A stretch of 64,000 nucleotides of DNA, taken from contig NZ_JAAMNH020000001.1 in NCBI RefSeq assembly GCF_011065935.2, positions 3,803,001-3,867,000 of the forward strand, written 5' to 3'. Origin of the DNA: Clostridium estertheticum. Lineage in GTDB: Bacteria; Bacillota; Clostridia; Clostridiales; Clostridiaceae. How positions within the stretch are numbered: position 1 is the first letter of the stretch; every line of letters starts with the position of its first letter. Below are positions 8,129 to 17,334 of the stretch, piece after piece. The notes beneath the pieces were generated by a model. That model made no database searches and had not been told where the DNA came from. It saw only the letters and a list, made by a program, of their open reading frames with translations. The translations under genes and the position numbers were made by a program.

Positions 8129-9352
8129 TTACATGTTATCAAAATTTTCTTGTAATCTTCTACATGTATACACATTATATTTCTCTGTATGCATAAAAGA
8201 ATTGATCTTATAAAATTCCTCATATGTTTCATAAGAATCTATATATTGAAATAATGAAAAAAACTTAACTATATTATCAAAATAAATACCAGTATAAGAT
8301 GACCAATATCTATCACCATATAACGCAAAATATTTTTCAATTAATTTATATAATTCAAACTGAGATTGATTAATTTCAAACCATTTCTGACTCAACAAGT
8401 TTTTTCTTTCAAAGTCTTCAGTTCTTATGCTATCTGTAGTCGCAATACCTATTTCCTTTGTATCAGCTTGAATAGCGTATGATATTCTTCCAATAAAGTT
8501 GCTTAATATATCAGAAATACGCACTCCAATCTTCCGCTTAGAATCTACTTCCTCTAATTTCCCATATGAGTAGTTTAAACCATATTGATAAACATGCGAT
8601 TCTTTATCCATATATAAATAACAGTCAGAGTGCTCTATATTTATTTCTTTTAAATACTTATTAAATCCCTCATACACTAAAGTATAATCCCATGAGTATT
8701 TTAACTTTGTATCAAATCGAACTGGTAAATTATCTAATATATATAATAACTCCTTTAAAGTTCCTGTTTCATGCTTTTTTCTTGGAATATCTCTGGTTTT
8801 ATCTATTACACTACTTAATAAATCCTTTATTTTATCAATCAAATCTTTTTCATACACTATATTCTCTTTAAAAAATTCAAGCATAACTGGAATACATCTA
8901 TAATTATATAAAAACTTAATTAGTGAGTAATAAAACGCTTCAGTTTTTATAAAAGGCACATTAATTCCTTTAAATGATTGCTCAATTAGAATCTCAGTTT
9001 TACTAATCATTGTTATATGATAGTATGTTTTATTATCATATAACGTTTTAAAAAATTTTGAATAAAAAAACATCGCTTCTTCATTAAATGTTTTTAAACC
9101 ATATGTAAAATTTCTTTTTTTAAAGCTTGTTCCTTTCACTTCCTGTTCATTATTGTATTCTCTTTTTTTCTTAAATTCATTCTCTATTATTCTATAATCC
9201 TCTAACAGGCAACTAATTTGATTTCTTGCTCCACCAATATAAACAGAAATATAAGTATCATTCTCGTTTTCTCCATAAATATTAACCGACTTATTCTTTT
9301 CAGTAATTTTACGTGTATGAAAAGATTCATCCCAATAAAATATGTATATCAT
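8129..9352 (-). CDS. DUF3800-like protein (putative RNase H-fold nuclease)
   Basis: The 407-residue soluble protein opens with YIFYWDES, matching the Asp-Glu start strand of DUF3800 proteins, and has RISDILSNFIGRISYA near residue 280, matching the family's conserved C-terminal Asp-containing helix. DUF3800 proteins are predicted RNase H-like nucleases common in mobile and defence regions; this protein is longer than the usual 230-300 residues, with a central helical insertion (about 110-230). It stands alone between the IS3 element and a small membrane protein. The assignment rests on two motifs only. Confidence 0.55.
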   Translation of the reverse strand: MIYIFYWDESFHTRKITEKNKSVNIYGENENDTYISVYIGGARNQISCLLEDYRIIENEFKKKREYNNEQEVKGTSFKKRNFTYGLKTFNEEAMFFYSKFFKTLYDNKTYYHITMISKTEILIEQSFKGINVPFIKTEAFYYSLIKFLYNYRCIPVMLEFFKENIVYEKDLIDKIKDLLSSVIDKTRDIPRKKHETGTLKELLYILDNLPVRFDTKLKYSWDYTLVYEGFNKYLKEINIEHSDCYLYMDKESHVYQYGLNYSYGKLEEVDSKRKIGVRISDILSNFIGRISYAIQADTKEIGIATTDSIRTEDFERKNLLSQKWFEINQSQFELYKLIEKYFALYGDRYWSSYTGIYFDNIVKFFSLFQYIDSYETYEEFYKINSFMHTEKYNVYTCRRLQENFDNM

Positions 9353-9761
9353 AAAATCATCTCCTCAAGCTTCAACTCAAAATACAATCTTTAACTAAAT
9401 AGCATCTATTTTAAAGAATAAATTACATAATTGTTTATATTTTTATTATATTTAGTAATTTTTTCTTTAGTTAAACAGCATTTTCATTTCAATAATATCA
9501 TGATAGTCTAACCTACTTATTATTAACCCAATGGGTATATGGATAATAGGAAGTTGATAAACGGGTTAATATCTTGGATTGTTCAGTATAGATAGTACCA
9601 TCAATTGTAAAATCATTTGCATTTTTTTACTTTATGTTAGTGTACAATATAATCGGAATACTATACCAAAAACCATGTCATTTATGATACGGTTCTCTGT
9701 ATCAAATATTATGGTGTATTTATATTTATGTATATTATTTTTAGACTTTTTAACATACTTT
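9353..9761. other. Intergenic gap with an imperfect dyad and a copy of the island repeat
   Basis: GATAGTCTAACC (9503-9514) and GGGTTAATATC (9563-9573) form an outer imperfect dyad. Inside lies TTATTATTAACCCAATGGGTA (about 9518-9538), related to the motif at 10844 and 33428. The region right of it is plain AT-rich sequence; short ORFs there are shadows. Confidence 0.45.
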
Positions 9762-10343
9762 TTATTCAATGCTAATAGATTTGGATATAAAATCCTCCAA
9801 CAATGCAATAAATTCATTAATATGATTGTCATAAAAATACTTATTCCTATACAACTTACAATAATTTAATTCTTGGCCTATGCTAAAATGATCTGATAAT
9901 TCGATATATTCCAATTCACTTGACCCATCTTTTTCATAATTTTTTCTCATATTATCTAATTTATTTATTATAAAATCTGTATTGTTACCATTTGATTTAA
10001 TATAATCAATCCATTTATCAATTTTGATTTTATTTTTATATGCGTACGTTAAAACTTCCTTAATATCCATATACTTATTATAAACTTTATCCCCAAAAAG
10101 GATTTTAACTTCACTATCATCTAGTTCACTATAGGAATAGTTTAACAATTTAGCTATTACTGATAATCGCTTTTCATATAACCCTATCCCATTACTCATA
10201 GAAACTTGTTTATGTGCTGCATTTGCAGAACGATAATTATAAATACAAATAATTATAGTGGTCAAAACATAAATGGCTGTAATCATCACCATAATTGCAC
10301 CATTATAATCCTGAACCAATTGAAACAATGATATAAGTTTCAT
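9762..10343 (-). CDS. Small single-pass membrane protein, function unknown
   Basis: The 193-residue protein has one strong N-terminal membrane span (about residues 14-36, GAIMVMITAIYVLTTIIICI) followed by a charged, helical cytoplasmic part with GLYEKRLSVIAKLLNY, a membrane-proximal motif seen in many one-TM accessory proteins of unknown function. No enzyme motif is seen. A good GGAGG site (AAGGAGGCTAAGTAAAC) precedes the start. In the island it could be a membrane effector, but nothing in the sequence proves this. Confidence 0.65.
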   Translation of the reverse strand: MKLISLFQLVQDYNGAIMVMITAIYVLTTIIICIYNYRSANAAHKQVSMSNGIGLYEKRLSVIAKLLNYSYSELDDSEVKILFGDKVYNKYMDIKEVLTYAYKNKIKIDKWIDYIKSNGNNTDFIINKLDNMRKNYEKDGSSELEYIELSDHFSIGQELNYCKLYRNKYFYDNHINEFIALLEDFISKSISIE

Positions 10344-11122
10344 GTTTACTTAGCCTCCTTCATAATTCTTTCAAAATGGTATAAATAAAAACAATAGCAT
10401 AATGACTTTACTCTACTCCGTTCACTTGTCACTTCATTGAGATTTACTATAAAAATTTTATTCATAAATAGTTATTAATAAACAATTTGACCACAATAAT
10501 CACATACATTTATTGTATACACCAAAAGTAACTTAATATTAAACCTATCTTGTTTTTTTAACTAGGTAAGTTATACATTTAAAAATTAAAGCAAGTTCTT
10601 CAGTCTAGTGATGCCAGATTAAAAATGAAGAGTATGAGCAAGTTTGCTGTAAGAAAATCCATCCAGGAGGATAGACTTAACATTTAAAATATATATGATC
10701 ACTACTCCAAATATGTAAAGGTTGGTTTTGATGGATGCAAACCTCTCAGACTACTATATAAAAATCTCCATTACTTATGATAAGACTCAGCATGCCTCAT
10801 TCTAAATTGATTAATTATTACTTACTATAAGTAACCCAATTAGCTTCCCATTATTAGCCTAATGGGTAGTTACCTGAATCAAATTTGAATATTCTAATTT
10901 GTAATTGTTATCTATTTAAAATTTTACAAAACAAATACACCTGAACAAAACTACCGTACTTTGAAAAATAAATTTTAAAGCTTTTTTATTTTTCGGCATT
11001 AAAATTACTAGATTATGATAAGATATTTTTTTAAAATTCACTTTTTCAAAACTTTATTTGAATTCATTTTTAAATAGCTAAAATCAAGATTTTGAACATA
11101 TTCATTAACCAATTCTATTTTT
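10344..11122. other. Gene-free 779-bp gap with the island repeat
   Basis: The gap contains an imperfect dyad GTAACCCAATTAG...CTAATGGGTAGTTAC around 10831-10873, which includes the repeat at 10844-10866. A stretch at about 10593-10685 reads on the plus strand as QVLQSSDARLKMKSMSK... without start or recognised homologue and may be a decayed fragment. The rest is AT-rich. Confidence 0.45.
10844..10866. repeat. Dispersed island repeat, copy A
   Basis: CTTCCCATTATTAGCCTAAT followed by GGG. It matches copy B at 33428-33450 at 22 of 23 positions and can fold as CCCATTA/TAATGGG. Weaker relatives lie near 9518 and 6630. Confidence 0.7.
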
Positions 11123-13045
11123 TTACAATTCTTTATTTATACAATTTTCATATGAAGTCTTTATATAGTTTATAGTTTGCTCAATCGTTTTTATACTCCA
11201 GCGAGCAAATGTATCATTTAGGAGTTTTAAAGGCCATGAATTTGAAATTTCACGTAACACTACTTCCGAGCTTAAGTTTTTTAGTATTCCACTATTATTT
11301 TGCGGTGGAATTATTTTAATATATTCAACAGACTTAAAATGAACTAATTCATTCCTTATAGAAATGAGTTTGAACAAATCATTGTATAACGTTCCAATTT
11401 TAGGTGACCAATTACCATTGCAGAAAATATCTGCAATGACATTTATTTTATCAGTAAACCTTTCATTCCTTTGATATGCACAATGATCTTTTATCAATTC
11501 TTCAGGTATTTTTTCTCTAACAAACTTTGGTAATTCAGTTACTGGAATTGTTGTCAAAAAATAAATCAATTGGTTTAGAAATGCTTCTAGAGCAGAAACA
11601 CTTAACATTAATGTTGATAAAGCAACACTTGTTTCTTTCATTAAATCATCAATAGGGCTATTTGCAATAAGTGATTTTGCTGACAATAGGTGAATACTAG
11701 CCATATCAGGCAGTTCATATACCTCTTCATATGCACCATTTTGAATAATTTCATACCAAGATAATCTAATTTCACCTTTGTTTAATTTTCTTAGTATTAA
11801 ATTTAATCTACTTTTCTCATCTGTTAATGTTTTTTTAGATGTATCGTCAATTGCTTTGGCATAAGGGATAATGTTTTGTAGTCCTAATATCTTTTCTATT
11901 GATTCATATTCATAATCTGCTTCACCACAGCATTTTTCAAAAGTTTTTCCACTACCACATACACAATCTGATTTTGGACCAAATGATTTGCCATCTATAT
12001 GTAATTTTTTAGAAATATCATTGATATTATTCATTTTACTTGCAATAAAAATAGCTACTGCTGAATTATCAGTTTTCTCAGAAATATGCATAGCGAATTT
12101 TAACACTTCTCTTGCTTTAGACATTTGCAAAGTCTTAACATAAATATCACTCAAATTTAGCAATGTTGATATTTCTTCTCTTGATGAGCCATATTTTCTT
12201 GTTAATTGTAAATCTCTCTTTGTATATGCTATGGCCTGCTTATAATTTCCTACTTTTAAGAAGTACAAACCTAATGAAGAAAAATTATTGGCAACACCAA
12301 CCCAATATCCACATTTTATTTTTTGGTCTATTATTTCTTCCATTTGTACTAAACCTTGTTTTTGAATAGTTTCCGATTTATTTTTTAATAATATTGAAGC
12401 TTTATTAGATTTAGCGCCTAAATAATGATCTATATGATCATACTTACCCAATTCATAGTTTTCTATTAATTCATCATAAGTTTCAAGAATTTCACTATAA
12501 TCCATGGCAACTCCAGTTTCTTCAGTATAATACATTAATATGCCCATTACTATTTTTGAATTTTCTAACAATATACCACTTTTTAAATTTGCACTAGATT
12601 TATCAGACCATTTAAGTAAATGAGTCATATTTTTAACCAATGTTACTGTTTCTAATGCTTCTCCCATATTCCCTAAATTTAATAAAACTTTTGCCTTAAG
12701 TGTTAATATAAATATTTCACCTTCATTACTCATTTTATTGAAATCAATTGAGTTATTTATAATATCCAAAGCTTTTTGATCTTGACCTACTAATATATAA
12801 AGTTGAGATATGTTATAATAAATCTCTTGTAATTTGGAATCACATAGATTAATTTTACTAATTAATTCCTCAATTAAATTGATACGTTGTTCTAATTCTC
12901 CGCGCTCCATATCTGAATTTCTAAGTGTTTCAATAATTAATTGGAGCAATTCGCTCTCCGATGAACTTTTTTTAAAACAGCAATTTTTATATTTTTTGCC
13001 ACTCCCACATGTACATAACTTATTAGCCTGAGAATATTTTCCCAT
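11123..13045 (-). CDS. SEC-C / TPR-like / HEPN three-part protein
   Basis: The 640-residue protein starts with a SEC-C zinc motif (CTCGSGKKYKNCC, residues 11-23), followed by TPR-like helical repeats to about 340, then a second SEC-C motif (CVCGSGKTFEKCC, about 358-370), and a C-terminal helical domain with RNELVHFK (about 567), the RxxxxH signature of HEPN domains. SEC-C motifs are small zinc-binding modules; HEPN domains are often RNases in abortive infection. The arrangement suggests a sensor-repeat-effector protein. It stands alone in the island with an AGGGGG ribosome site before the ATG. No known named system is recognised. Confidence 0.7.
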   Translation of the reverse strand: MGKYSQANKLCTCGSGKKYKNCCFKKSSSESELLQLIIETLRNSDMERGELEQRINLIEELISKINLCDSKLQEIYYNISQLYILVGQDQKALDIINNSIDFNKMSNEGEIFILTLKAKVLLNLGNMGEALETVTLVKNMTHLLKWSDKSSANLKSGILLENSKIVMGILMYYTEETGVAMDYSEILETYDELIENYELGKYDHIDHYLGAKSNKASILLKNKSETIQKQGLVQMEEIIDQKIKCGYWVGVANNFSSLGLYFLKVGNYKQAIAYTKRDLQLTRKYGSSREEISTLLNLSDIYVKTLQMSKAREVLKFAMHISEKTDNSAVAIFIASKMNNINDISKKLHIDGKSFGPKSDCVCGSGKTFEKCCGEADYEYESIEKILGLQNIIPYAKAIDDTSKKTLTDEKSRLNLILRKLNKGEIRLSWYEIIQNGAYEEVYELPDMASIHLLSAKSLIANSPIDDLMKETSVALSTLMLSVSALEAFLNQLIYFLTTIPVTELPKFVREKIPEELIKDHCAYQRNERFTDKINVIADIFCNGNWSPKIGTLYNDLFKLISIRNELVHFKSVEYIKIIPPQNNSGILKNLSSEVVLREISNSWPLKLLNDTFARWSIKTIEQTINYIKTSYENCINKEL

Positions 13046-13318
13046 ATGTTTCCCCCTATTGTTAAAATAAATAATACATTGATTGATTTAAAAGCAATAT
13101 ACTAACTAAAACTTTATACATTACGTTTATTATTTGATTTTCAAACTACACATTATAGACATAACCTTTCCAATTCATCTGATTTCTTTAGTAATTTTTA
13201 CAGTTGATTATGACGAACTTTAAGAAAGAGACGACATAACTGAATCTAAAATTATGTTACCTCAATTCTACAAATTGGAATTTACAAATTGAAATCTTCA
13301 AAATCAATAAAATATGAT

Positions 13319-13996
13319 TTATAAACGTCTCAACCGTTCTTCTAAATCTATATTAATTTTTTTCAGCATTTCGATAATTTCATCTTTATTTAATAACCAT
13401 TTTATCTCATTTGCTTTCATACTTGTGATTAGTGGTTTTATAGTTTCCTTTGAAATTATATCATCGAAGAAAAACATTTCGAGTTTTTCTTTTTTACTCC
13501 AATCAACCACCTTCAAATCATCATTATCGAAATAGTTGCCATATTTCCCATTTGAAAAACAATTGTAAAGTGTTGGTGGCATTTGGTCATAATCATCGTA
13601 CCGCTTATTATTTATACCCTGAACTGGCCATCTCATTACATTTGCTCTTGTTTCAGCCAATTTTGCAAAATAGTACATTTCTTCTACCACTTTCTCATTT
13701 CTAGGCAAATATATATCAATGTTACATTTGATTTTTTTCAAAAATCTATGTGGATCAGGGCCATATTTATCTTTCTTATAGAACTTTTCATCTGGATTCA
13801 AACAATCTAATACAAATTTCAGCGGTGTCCAAACAGAAAAAATGGTATCTGCACATAAATCTCCATTTAAATAAAGACAATCTAAATCATTTTCTGTTCT
13901 TGGCTCTTTTAGGCACATCCAATAGTTCAAAAAATTAATTATGTGATTATCTGTATAATTATCACCTAAATAACTCTGCATCTTGTTATCAACCAT
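13319..13996 (-). CDS. Hypothetical protein, possibly DUF6994-like
   Basis: The 225-residue soluble protein has no membrane span or nucleotide motif. The GDLCADTIFSVWTPLKFVL segment (about 46-64) and YNCFSNGKYGNYFDNDDLKVVDW (about 143-165) look like conserved blocks of a small uncharacterised family that I recall as DUF6994; this name is tentative. It is isolated on the minus strand, with the hairpin-rich gene-free zone upstream of it. Confidence 0.55.
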   Translation of the reverse strand: MVDNKMQSYLGDNYTDNHIINFLNYWMCLKEPRTENDLDCLYLNGDLCADTIFSVWTPLKFVLDCLNPDEKFYKKDKYGPDPHRFLKKIKCNIDIYLPRNEKVVEEMYYFAKLAETRANVMRWPVQGINNKRYDDYDQMPPTLYNCFSNGKYGNYFDNDDLKVVDWSKKEKLEMFFFDDIISKETIKPLITSMKANEIKWLLNKDEIIEMLKKINIDLEERLRRL

Positions 13997-14649
13997 ATAA
14001 ACAACATCCTTTCTTGTATTTTACCATTCTGCATCTCGGTAAAAAATCTTATTTTGTCGTCAGCCTTACAAATTACTATTTGTCTGCATATTATATAAAT
14101 AATTTTTACTTCGTCTTTTTTTACAAGTTTGACATAACTCTTTAACTTAGAAATGTCTTCAGATATCCTTGATATACCCCCCACCTATCAAGTCTTTCAC
14201 ATCTTTTGGACTTCCCATTATAACCATAATCTACAGTACCTAACTTCCATTAGCTATACAGTACAACCCACTTCATGGTTTAACATATATTTTATCTTAT
14301 TTCGGCATAAAACTATTTTTTTCCTGCAATATTTGTAAAAATAGGTAAAAAAGAATAAAACTCTGAAATTATCCCAGAGCTTCATTAAATATTTTTAACT
14401 TTATAAATACTTCTTCACTACAGTTCTTACAAACTAGTACTCCACTTCTAATCTTTGTTACTACAAACTATTTAACAATCAAATGCAGACCTCATGTTAT
14501 ATTTAGTCTGCATTTAATCATTAGATTCTAAAGTTTATAATTCTATTTCGTTAAGTGCATCTCTTAGTTTTTTAATTCTTCTTCTGTTAGATTTACTCCC
14601 TACCCATCTTTTCATGTTCATTTTACAGGTAGAGCCTCGCTTCGCTCGG
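13997..14649. other. Left part of the 1.9-kb gene-free zone
   Basis: It contains a minus-strand terminator-like hairpin near 14361-14384 (GCTCTGGG/TCAGAG, then TTTTATTC), and a perfect 10-bp hairpin AAATGCAGAC/GTCTGCATTT at about 14481-14515. Downstream of these on the minus strand lies the 13319-13996 gene. Apart from the micro-ORF at 14535-14621, no coding signal is convincing. Confidence 0.45.
14535..14621 (-). CDS. Candidate 28-residue basic micro-protein
   Basis: This frame reads MNMKRWVGSKSN and then a basic helix RRRIKKLRDALNEIEL. It lies between the hairpin cluster and a terminator-like hairpin, on the same strand as the neighbouring genes. There is no clear ribosome site, so it may be the tail of a lost gene rather than a working micro-protein. 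Confidence 0.25.
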   Translation of the reverse strand: MNMKRWVGSKSNRRRIKKLRDALNEIEL

Positions 14650-14762
14650 GTGAAAAATGGACAGGTTTCTCACCTCAGCTTGCTACAGTTATGATCGTAT
14701 TCTAAAAATTTATAGTTTCAAACAAGTGAAACGTAGAGGTCAGAAACTCGTCCATTTTTCAC
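14650..14762. ncRNA. Imperfect long hairpin HP1 in the gene-free zone
   Basis: Arms of 27 nt at 14650-14676 and 14736-14762 pair at 24 positions. The left arm begins GTGAAAAATGGACAGG and the right ends CCATTTTTCAC; the mismatches are clustered at GGACAGG against CTCGTCC. No protein frame crosses it. Its GC is higher than its flanks. Whether it is transcribed is unknown. Confidence 0.45.
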
Positions 14763-14822
14763 GGCAAGTGGACAGGCCTATCAGCCACTTCGTCCCTCAG
14801 TAGCTGGGCTCGTTCACTTGCC
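14763..14822. ncRNA. Imperfect long hairpin HP2, directly abutting HP1
   Basis: GGCAAGTGGACAGGCC (from 14763) pairs with GGGCTCGTTCACTTGCC (to 14822). The GGACAGG against CTCGTT(C) mismatch pattern repeats that of HP1. The loop has TTCGTCCCTCA and CTGGG, which also occur in the HP3 loop. Confidence 0.45.
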
Positions 14823-14994
14823 ACCATCCTACAAGTTTTAAAAAAAGTAGCTAGTCTTCGTAGTTTCCTTTTGGGTCATAATGCTTATGTTATTATATTA
14901 GATATACTTTATGAAATTTTATTATAATAATTATTTTAGTTTAAATATATTGTTGTTACTAATAGTATAGAGAATTGGGAAGTACAAGTTCTGG

Positions 14995-15135
14995 GCACGT
15001 ATACCGTCACCAAAAAAAGAACAAGCTTCAGCATAAGAATCTCTAAATTTTCCATTGTTTTCGTCCCTCAAACCCTGGGAAACTAAGAGATTCTAATGCC
15101 AAAGCCGGTCCTTTTTTTGGTACCCGACGGCGTGC
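14995..15135. ncRNA. Imperfect long hairpin HP3 (about 50-nt arms)
   Basis: Left arm 14995-15044 and right arm 15086-15135 pair as GCACG, CCGTC, ACCAAAAAAAG, GCTT, GCAT and AGAATCTCT, separated by small asymmetric bulges. The 41-nt loop contains TTCGTCCCTCA and CTGGG, as in HP2, and an inner TTTCC/GGGAAA stem. Confidence 0.45.
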
Positions 15136-15212
15136 ATCTATTCTAGTTAAATTTAAATTATCTATAATATAATTATTCTATTTTAATAATCAAAAAAATT
15201 CTAGTCTACGCA

Positions 15213-15268
15213 GCCCTTTCGATAAAGCTCGCTCCAGCCACCACCACCGCGACCTTTACCGAAAGGGC
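15213..15268. ncRNA. Imperfect hairpin HP4
   Basis: GCCCTTTCGATAAAGCTCGC (15213-15232) pairs with the arm at 15249-15268 at 18 of 20 positions. The loop is TCCAGCCACCACCACC. Confidence 0.45.
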
Positions 15269-15320
15269 ACTGTTATTCATAAAAGGTTCCTAAGTGCCCG
15301 TGCAATTAAGCTAAAGACCC

Positions 15321-15360
15321 GTGGCTCGATAAATTTCTAATACGAAATTTATCGACCCAC
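15321..15360. ncRNA. Hairpin HP5
   Basis: GTGG-C-TCGATAAATTTC (15321-15337) pairs with GAAATTTATCGA-C-CCAC (15344-15360): 12 perfect pairs, one C-C mismatch and four more pairs. Confidence 0.5.
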
Positions 15361-15830
15361 TAGAATCTTAAATAGTTTTAAATAGTCGTTAATTTTAAAT
15401 TTTAACTAACTGGATCTTGGCACGCATATGTAGTTTAATCATATCGTTCAATTAAAATACGTACACCAACAACTTTCATAACATCCAAATAAACATAGAT
15501 TCAAAAGTTCCACTGGAGTTACCTTTCCCTTCCTTTTTAAAAACCCTTTATCATAAGCCATAGTATTAAATTTATCTTCAAAAAATATTTCCTTAACATC
15601 ATAGATACTAATTTATGCTTTTATCCAAAGTCATTCCCATTATTATTTAAAATTAAACTATTATACCTTCTGACTATTGGATATTAATTGAAAATACTAG
15701 TTTGATGGCTCTAGGTAGAATCTCTGATTCACTAACATAAATTGTATGCGTTAGAAACCTGTTTATGTCTGCTATATCCGCCCTCGTATCAGACTTTCAC
15801 TAACAAACTACTCCCAGGTCGGACACCCTA
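15361..15830. other. Right part of the gene-free zone
   Basis: No gene, repeat or strong hairpin is evident in this 470-bp stretch between HP5 and the GHKL terminators. GGCACGCATATG near 15419 echoes the foot of HP3 (GGCACGTATAC). Confidence 0.4.
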
Positions 15831-15893
15831 AAAAAGGTCAGCATTTATTATTGCTGACTTAGCTATCTATGATAGTAATATTATTAGATAGCT
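15831..15893 (-). terminator. Tandem terminator hairpins after the GHKL gene
   Basis: Just past the stop, AGCTATCTA (15861-15869) pairs with TAGATAGCT (15885-15893). Then GTCAGCA/TGCTGAC (15838-15858) is followed on the minus strand by C and T6. The second has the form of a rho-independent terminator for the minus strand. Confidence 0.75.
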
Positions 15894-15894
15894 T

Positions 15895-17052
15895 TTATGA
15901 CTTTCCTATATGAATATCATAAGTCTTTTCCCCTACAGCTTTAGCTGAATTTACATTAAACTCAACTTTAAGAATCTCTACTTCCGTTCTTGGTCTTTTA
16001 TAGGAAATATTTACTTCGTCAGGTTTTTCAAAATTAATTTTTACTGCTTTCATTGCTTTAACAAGAATCTCTAGTATTTTTTCATAATTTTCATGGCTTT
16101 TATCTAACCCATCTTTCGTTGTTGTAAATGGTAGCGAATACTGGCTTTTTTCAGTAAGATTTAAATATCCTCTAAATCCATAATATTGCTCACTAAAGAT
16201 TATATTTTCGTATTTATCACTTATTAACTTTAAATTCCAACCGGTTAATTTGCCTTTGTTTGTATCAACAACTAATCTTTCATTGAAGTATATATTCCAA
16301 CCAGCTTCACTCATATTTTCTATGCCTTTATACACTTTAACATTACCTTTAAATTTATTAGTATTTATATCTTTTTCATATACTATAATATCATTATCTT
16401 TCTTAATGCCTATCTTTATTAGCTTTAATACACCCTCTTCTTTTAGATATATTTTAATACCTTTCGATATGCAATCCTTAAACTTTAATGCAATATCTTG
16501 TCTTAACTTTGAAATATATCCCTTTTTATTGAATTCACTTTTTATACCTTTATTAATTTTTGTGATTTTTATGGTTGTACCATTTATATAGGAGCTACAA
16601 CATTCAGATAAATCTATTGCCCAATCTTGCTTTTTAACCCACTGATCTACGTCAATTTTTACCTTAAAATGATCTACATCCGTATGAGATTCTAATTCTA
16701 TTAGCCTTCCTATTTTAAACATAGCTCTCTTCATTCCAACATTATATCTACCAACAATATTATCATACTCACATGAGTTTGTAGTGTCATTTCCGAACCT
16801 AAATACATTGCTTTTAGCACTATCTAAAGTTATTCCTCCACAATTATCTCTTATAATAAATGTATTATTTTCTATCTTTAAACTTATTTCAAATCCCTCT
16901 AGTGATTTGTACCCTCTAATTCGTTTTGCAGCATCAATTGAATTATCAATTAAATCAAAAATGGCACTCTCAAGTTTTATATCTCTAACCCAAGTTGTCG
17001 TAAAAAATTCTTTTCTTGGTAAAAGCTCAATTGAATTATCTATATTAATCAT
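15895..17052 (-). CDS. GHKL (HSP90/histidine-kinase-type) ATPase
   Basis: The 385-residue protein carries the Bergerat ATP-binding fold at its N-terminus: N-box ESAIFDLIDNSIDAAK (28-43), G1 RDNCGGI (68-74, with Cys in place of the usual Gly) and G2 GRYNVGMKRAM (101-111). The C-terminal part shows no kinase receiver or topoisomerase domain; it resembles stand-alone MORC/HSP90-like ATPases found in defence loci, where they act with a partner effector. It lies 282 bp downstream of the rubredoxin-helicase gene on the same strand and has its own terminators. Whether the two work together is inference from position only. Confidence 0.75.
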   Translation of the reverse strand: MINIDNSIELLPRKEFFTTTWVRDIKLESAIFDLIDNSIDAAKRIRGYKSLEGFEISLKIENNTFIIRDNCGGITLDSAKSNVFRFGNDTTNSCEYDNIVGRYNVGMKRAMFKIGRLIELESHTDVDHFKVKIDVDQWVKKQDWAIDLSECCSSYINGTTIKITKINKGIKSEFNKKGYISKLRQDIALKFKDCISKGIKIYLKEEGVLKLIKIGIKKDNDIIVYEKDINTNKFKGNVKVYKGIENMSEAGWNIYFNERLVVDTNKGKLTGWNLKLISDKYENIIFSEQYYGFRGYLNLTEKSQYSLPFTTTKDGLDKSHENYEKILEILVKAMKAVKINFEKPDEVNISYKRPRTEVEILKVEFNVNSAKAVGEKTYDIHIGKS

Positions 17053-17334
17053 TCCTAATAATTACTATAGTATATTTTACTCTTCGTGATAGAAATTATG
17101 ATTATAACCCCCATATTTTTTTATCAAACCCGTAGTTTAACAAACTTAATTACTTTTGGCATTGTGTATAATTTTCTATTTTGTATATATAATAGGGACT
17201 GTGTCAAAACAATCAAAAATCATTTTACCAAGCCCCTTCATAGCTACATATATTGTTCGTTTCACTTACAATCTATCTAAGTGGTCAGAGCCCTTACAAA
17301 AACTGGAACAGTTTTCGTTGCTTTATGAAGCCAC

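Noticed and set aside
9579..9869. 96-codon plus-strand hydrophobic frame
   Set aside because: It lies in AT-rich DNA, overlaps the real minus-strand gene and has no ribosome site.
13966..14184. 72-codon minus-strand frame overlapping the start of the 13319-13996 gene
   Set aside because: It overlaps a better gene, has no ribosome site and no recognisable domain.
14650..15360. CRISPR array
   Set aside because: The repeats are inverted, not direct, differ in length, and no cas gene is present.
14650..15360. Retron msr-msd
   Set aside because: Long bulged hairpins fit, but no reverse transcriptase gene is in the window.
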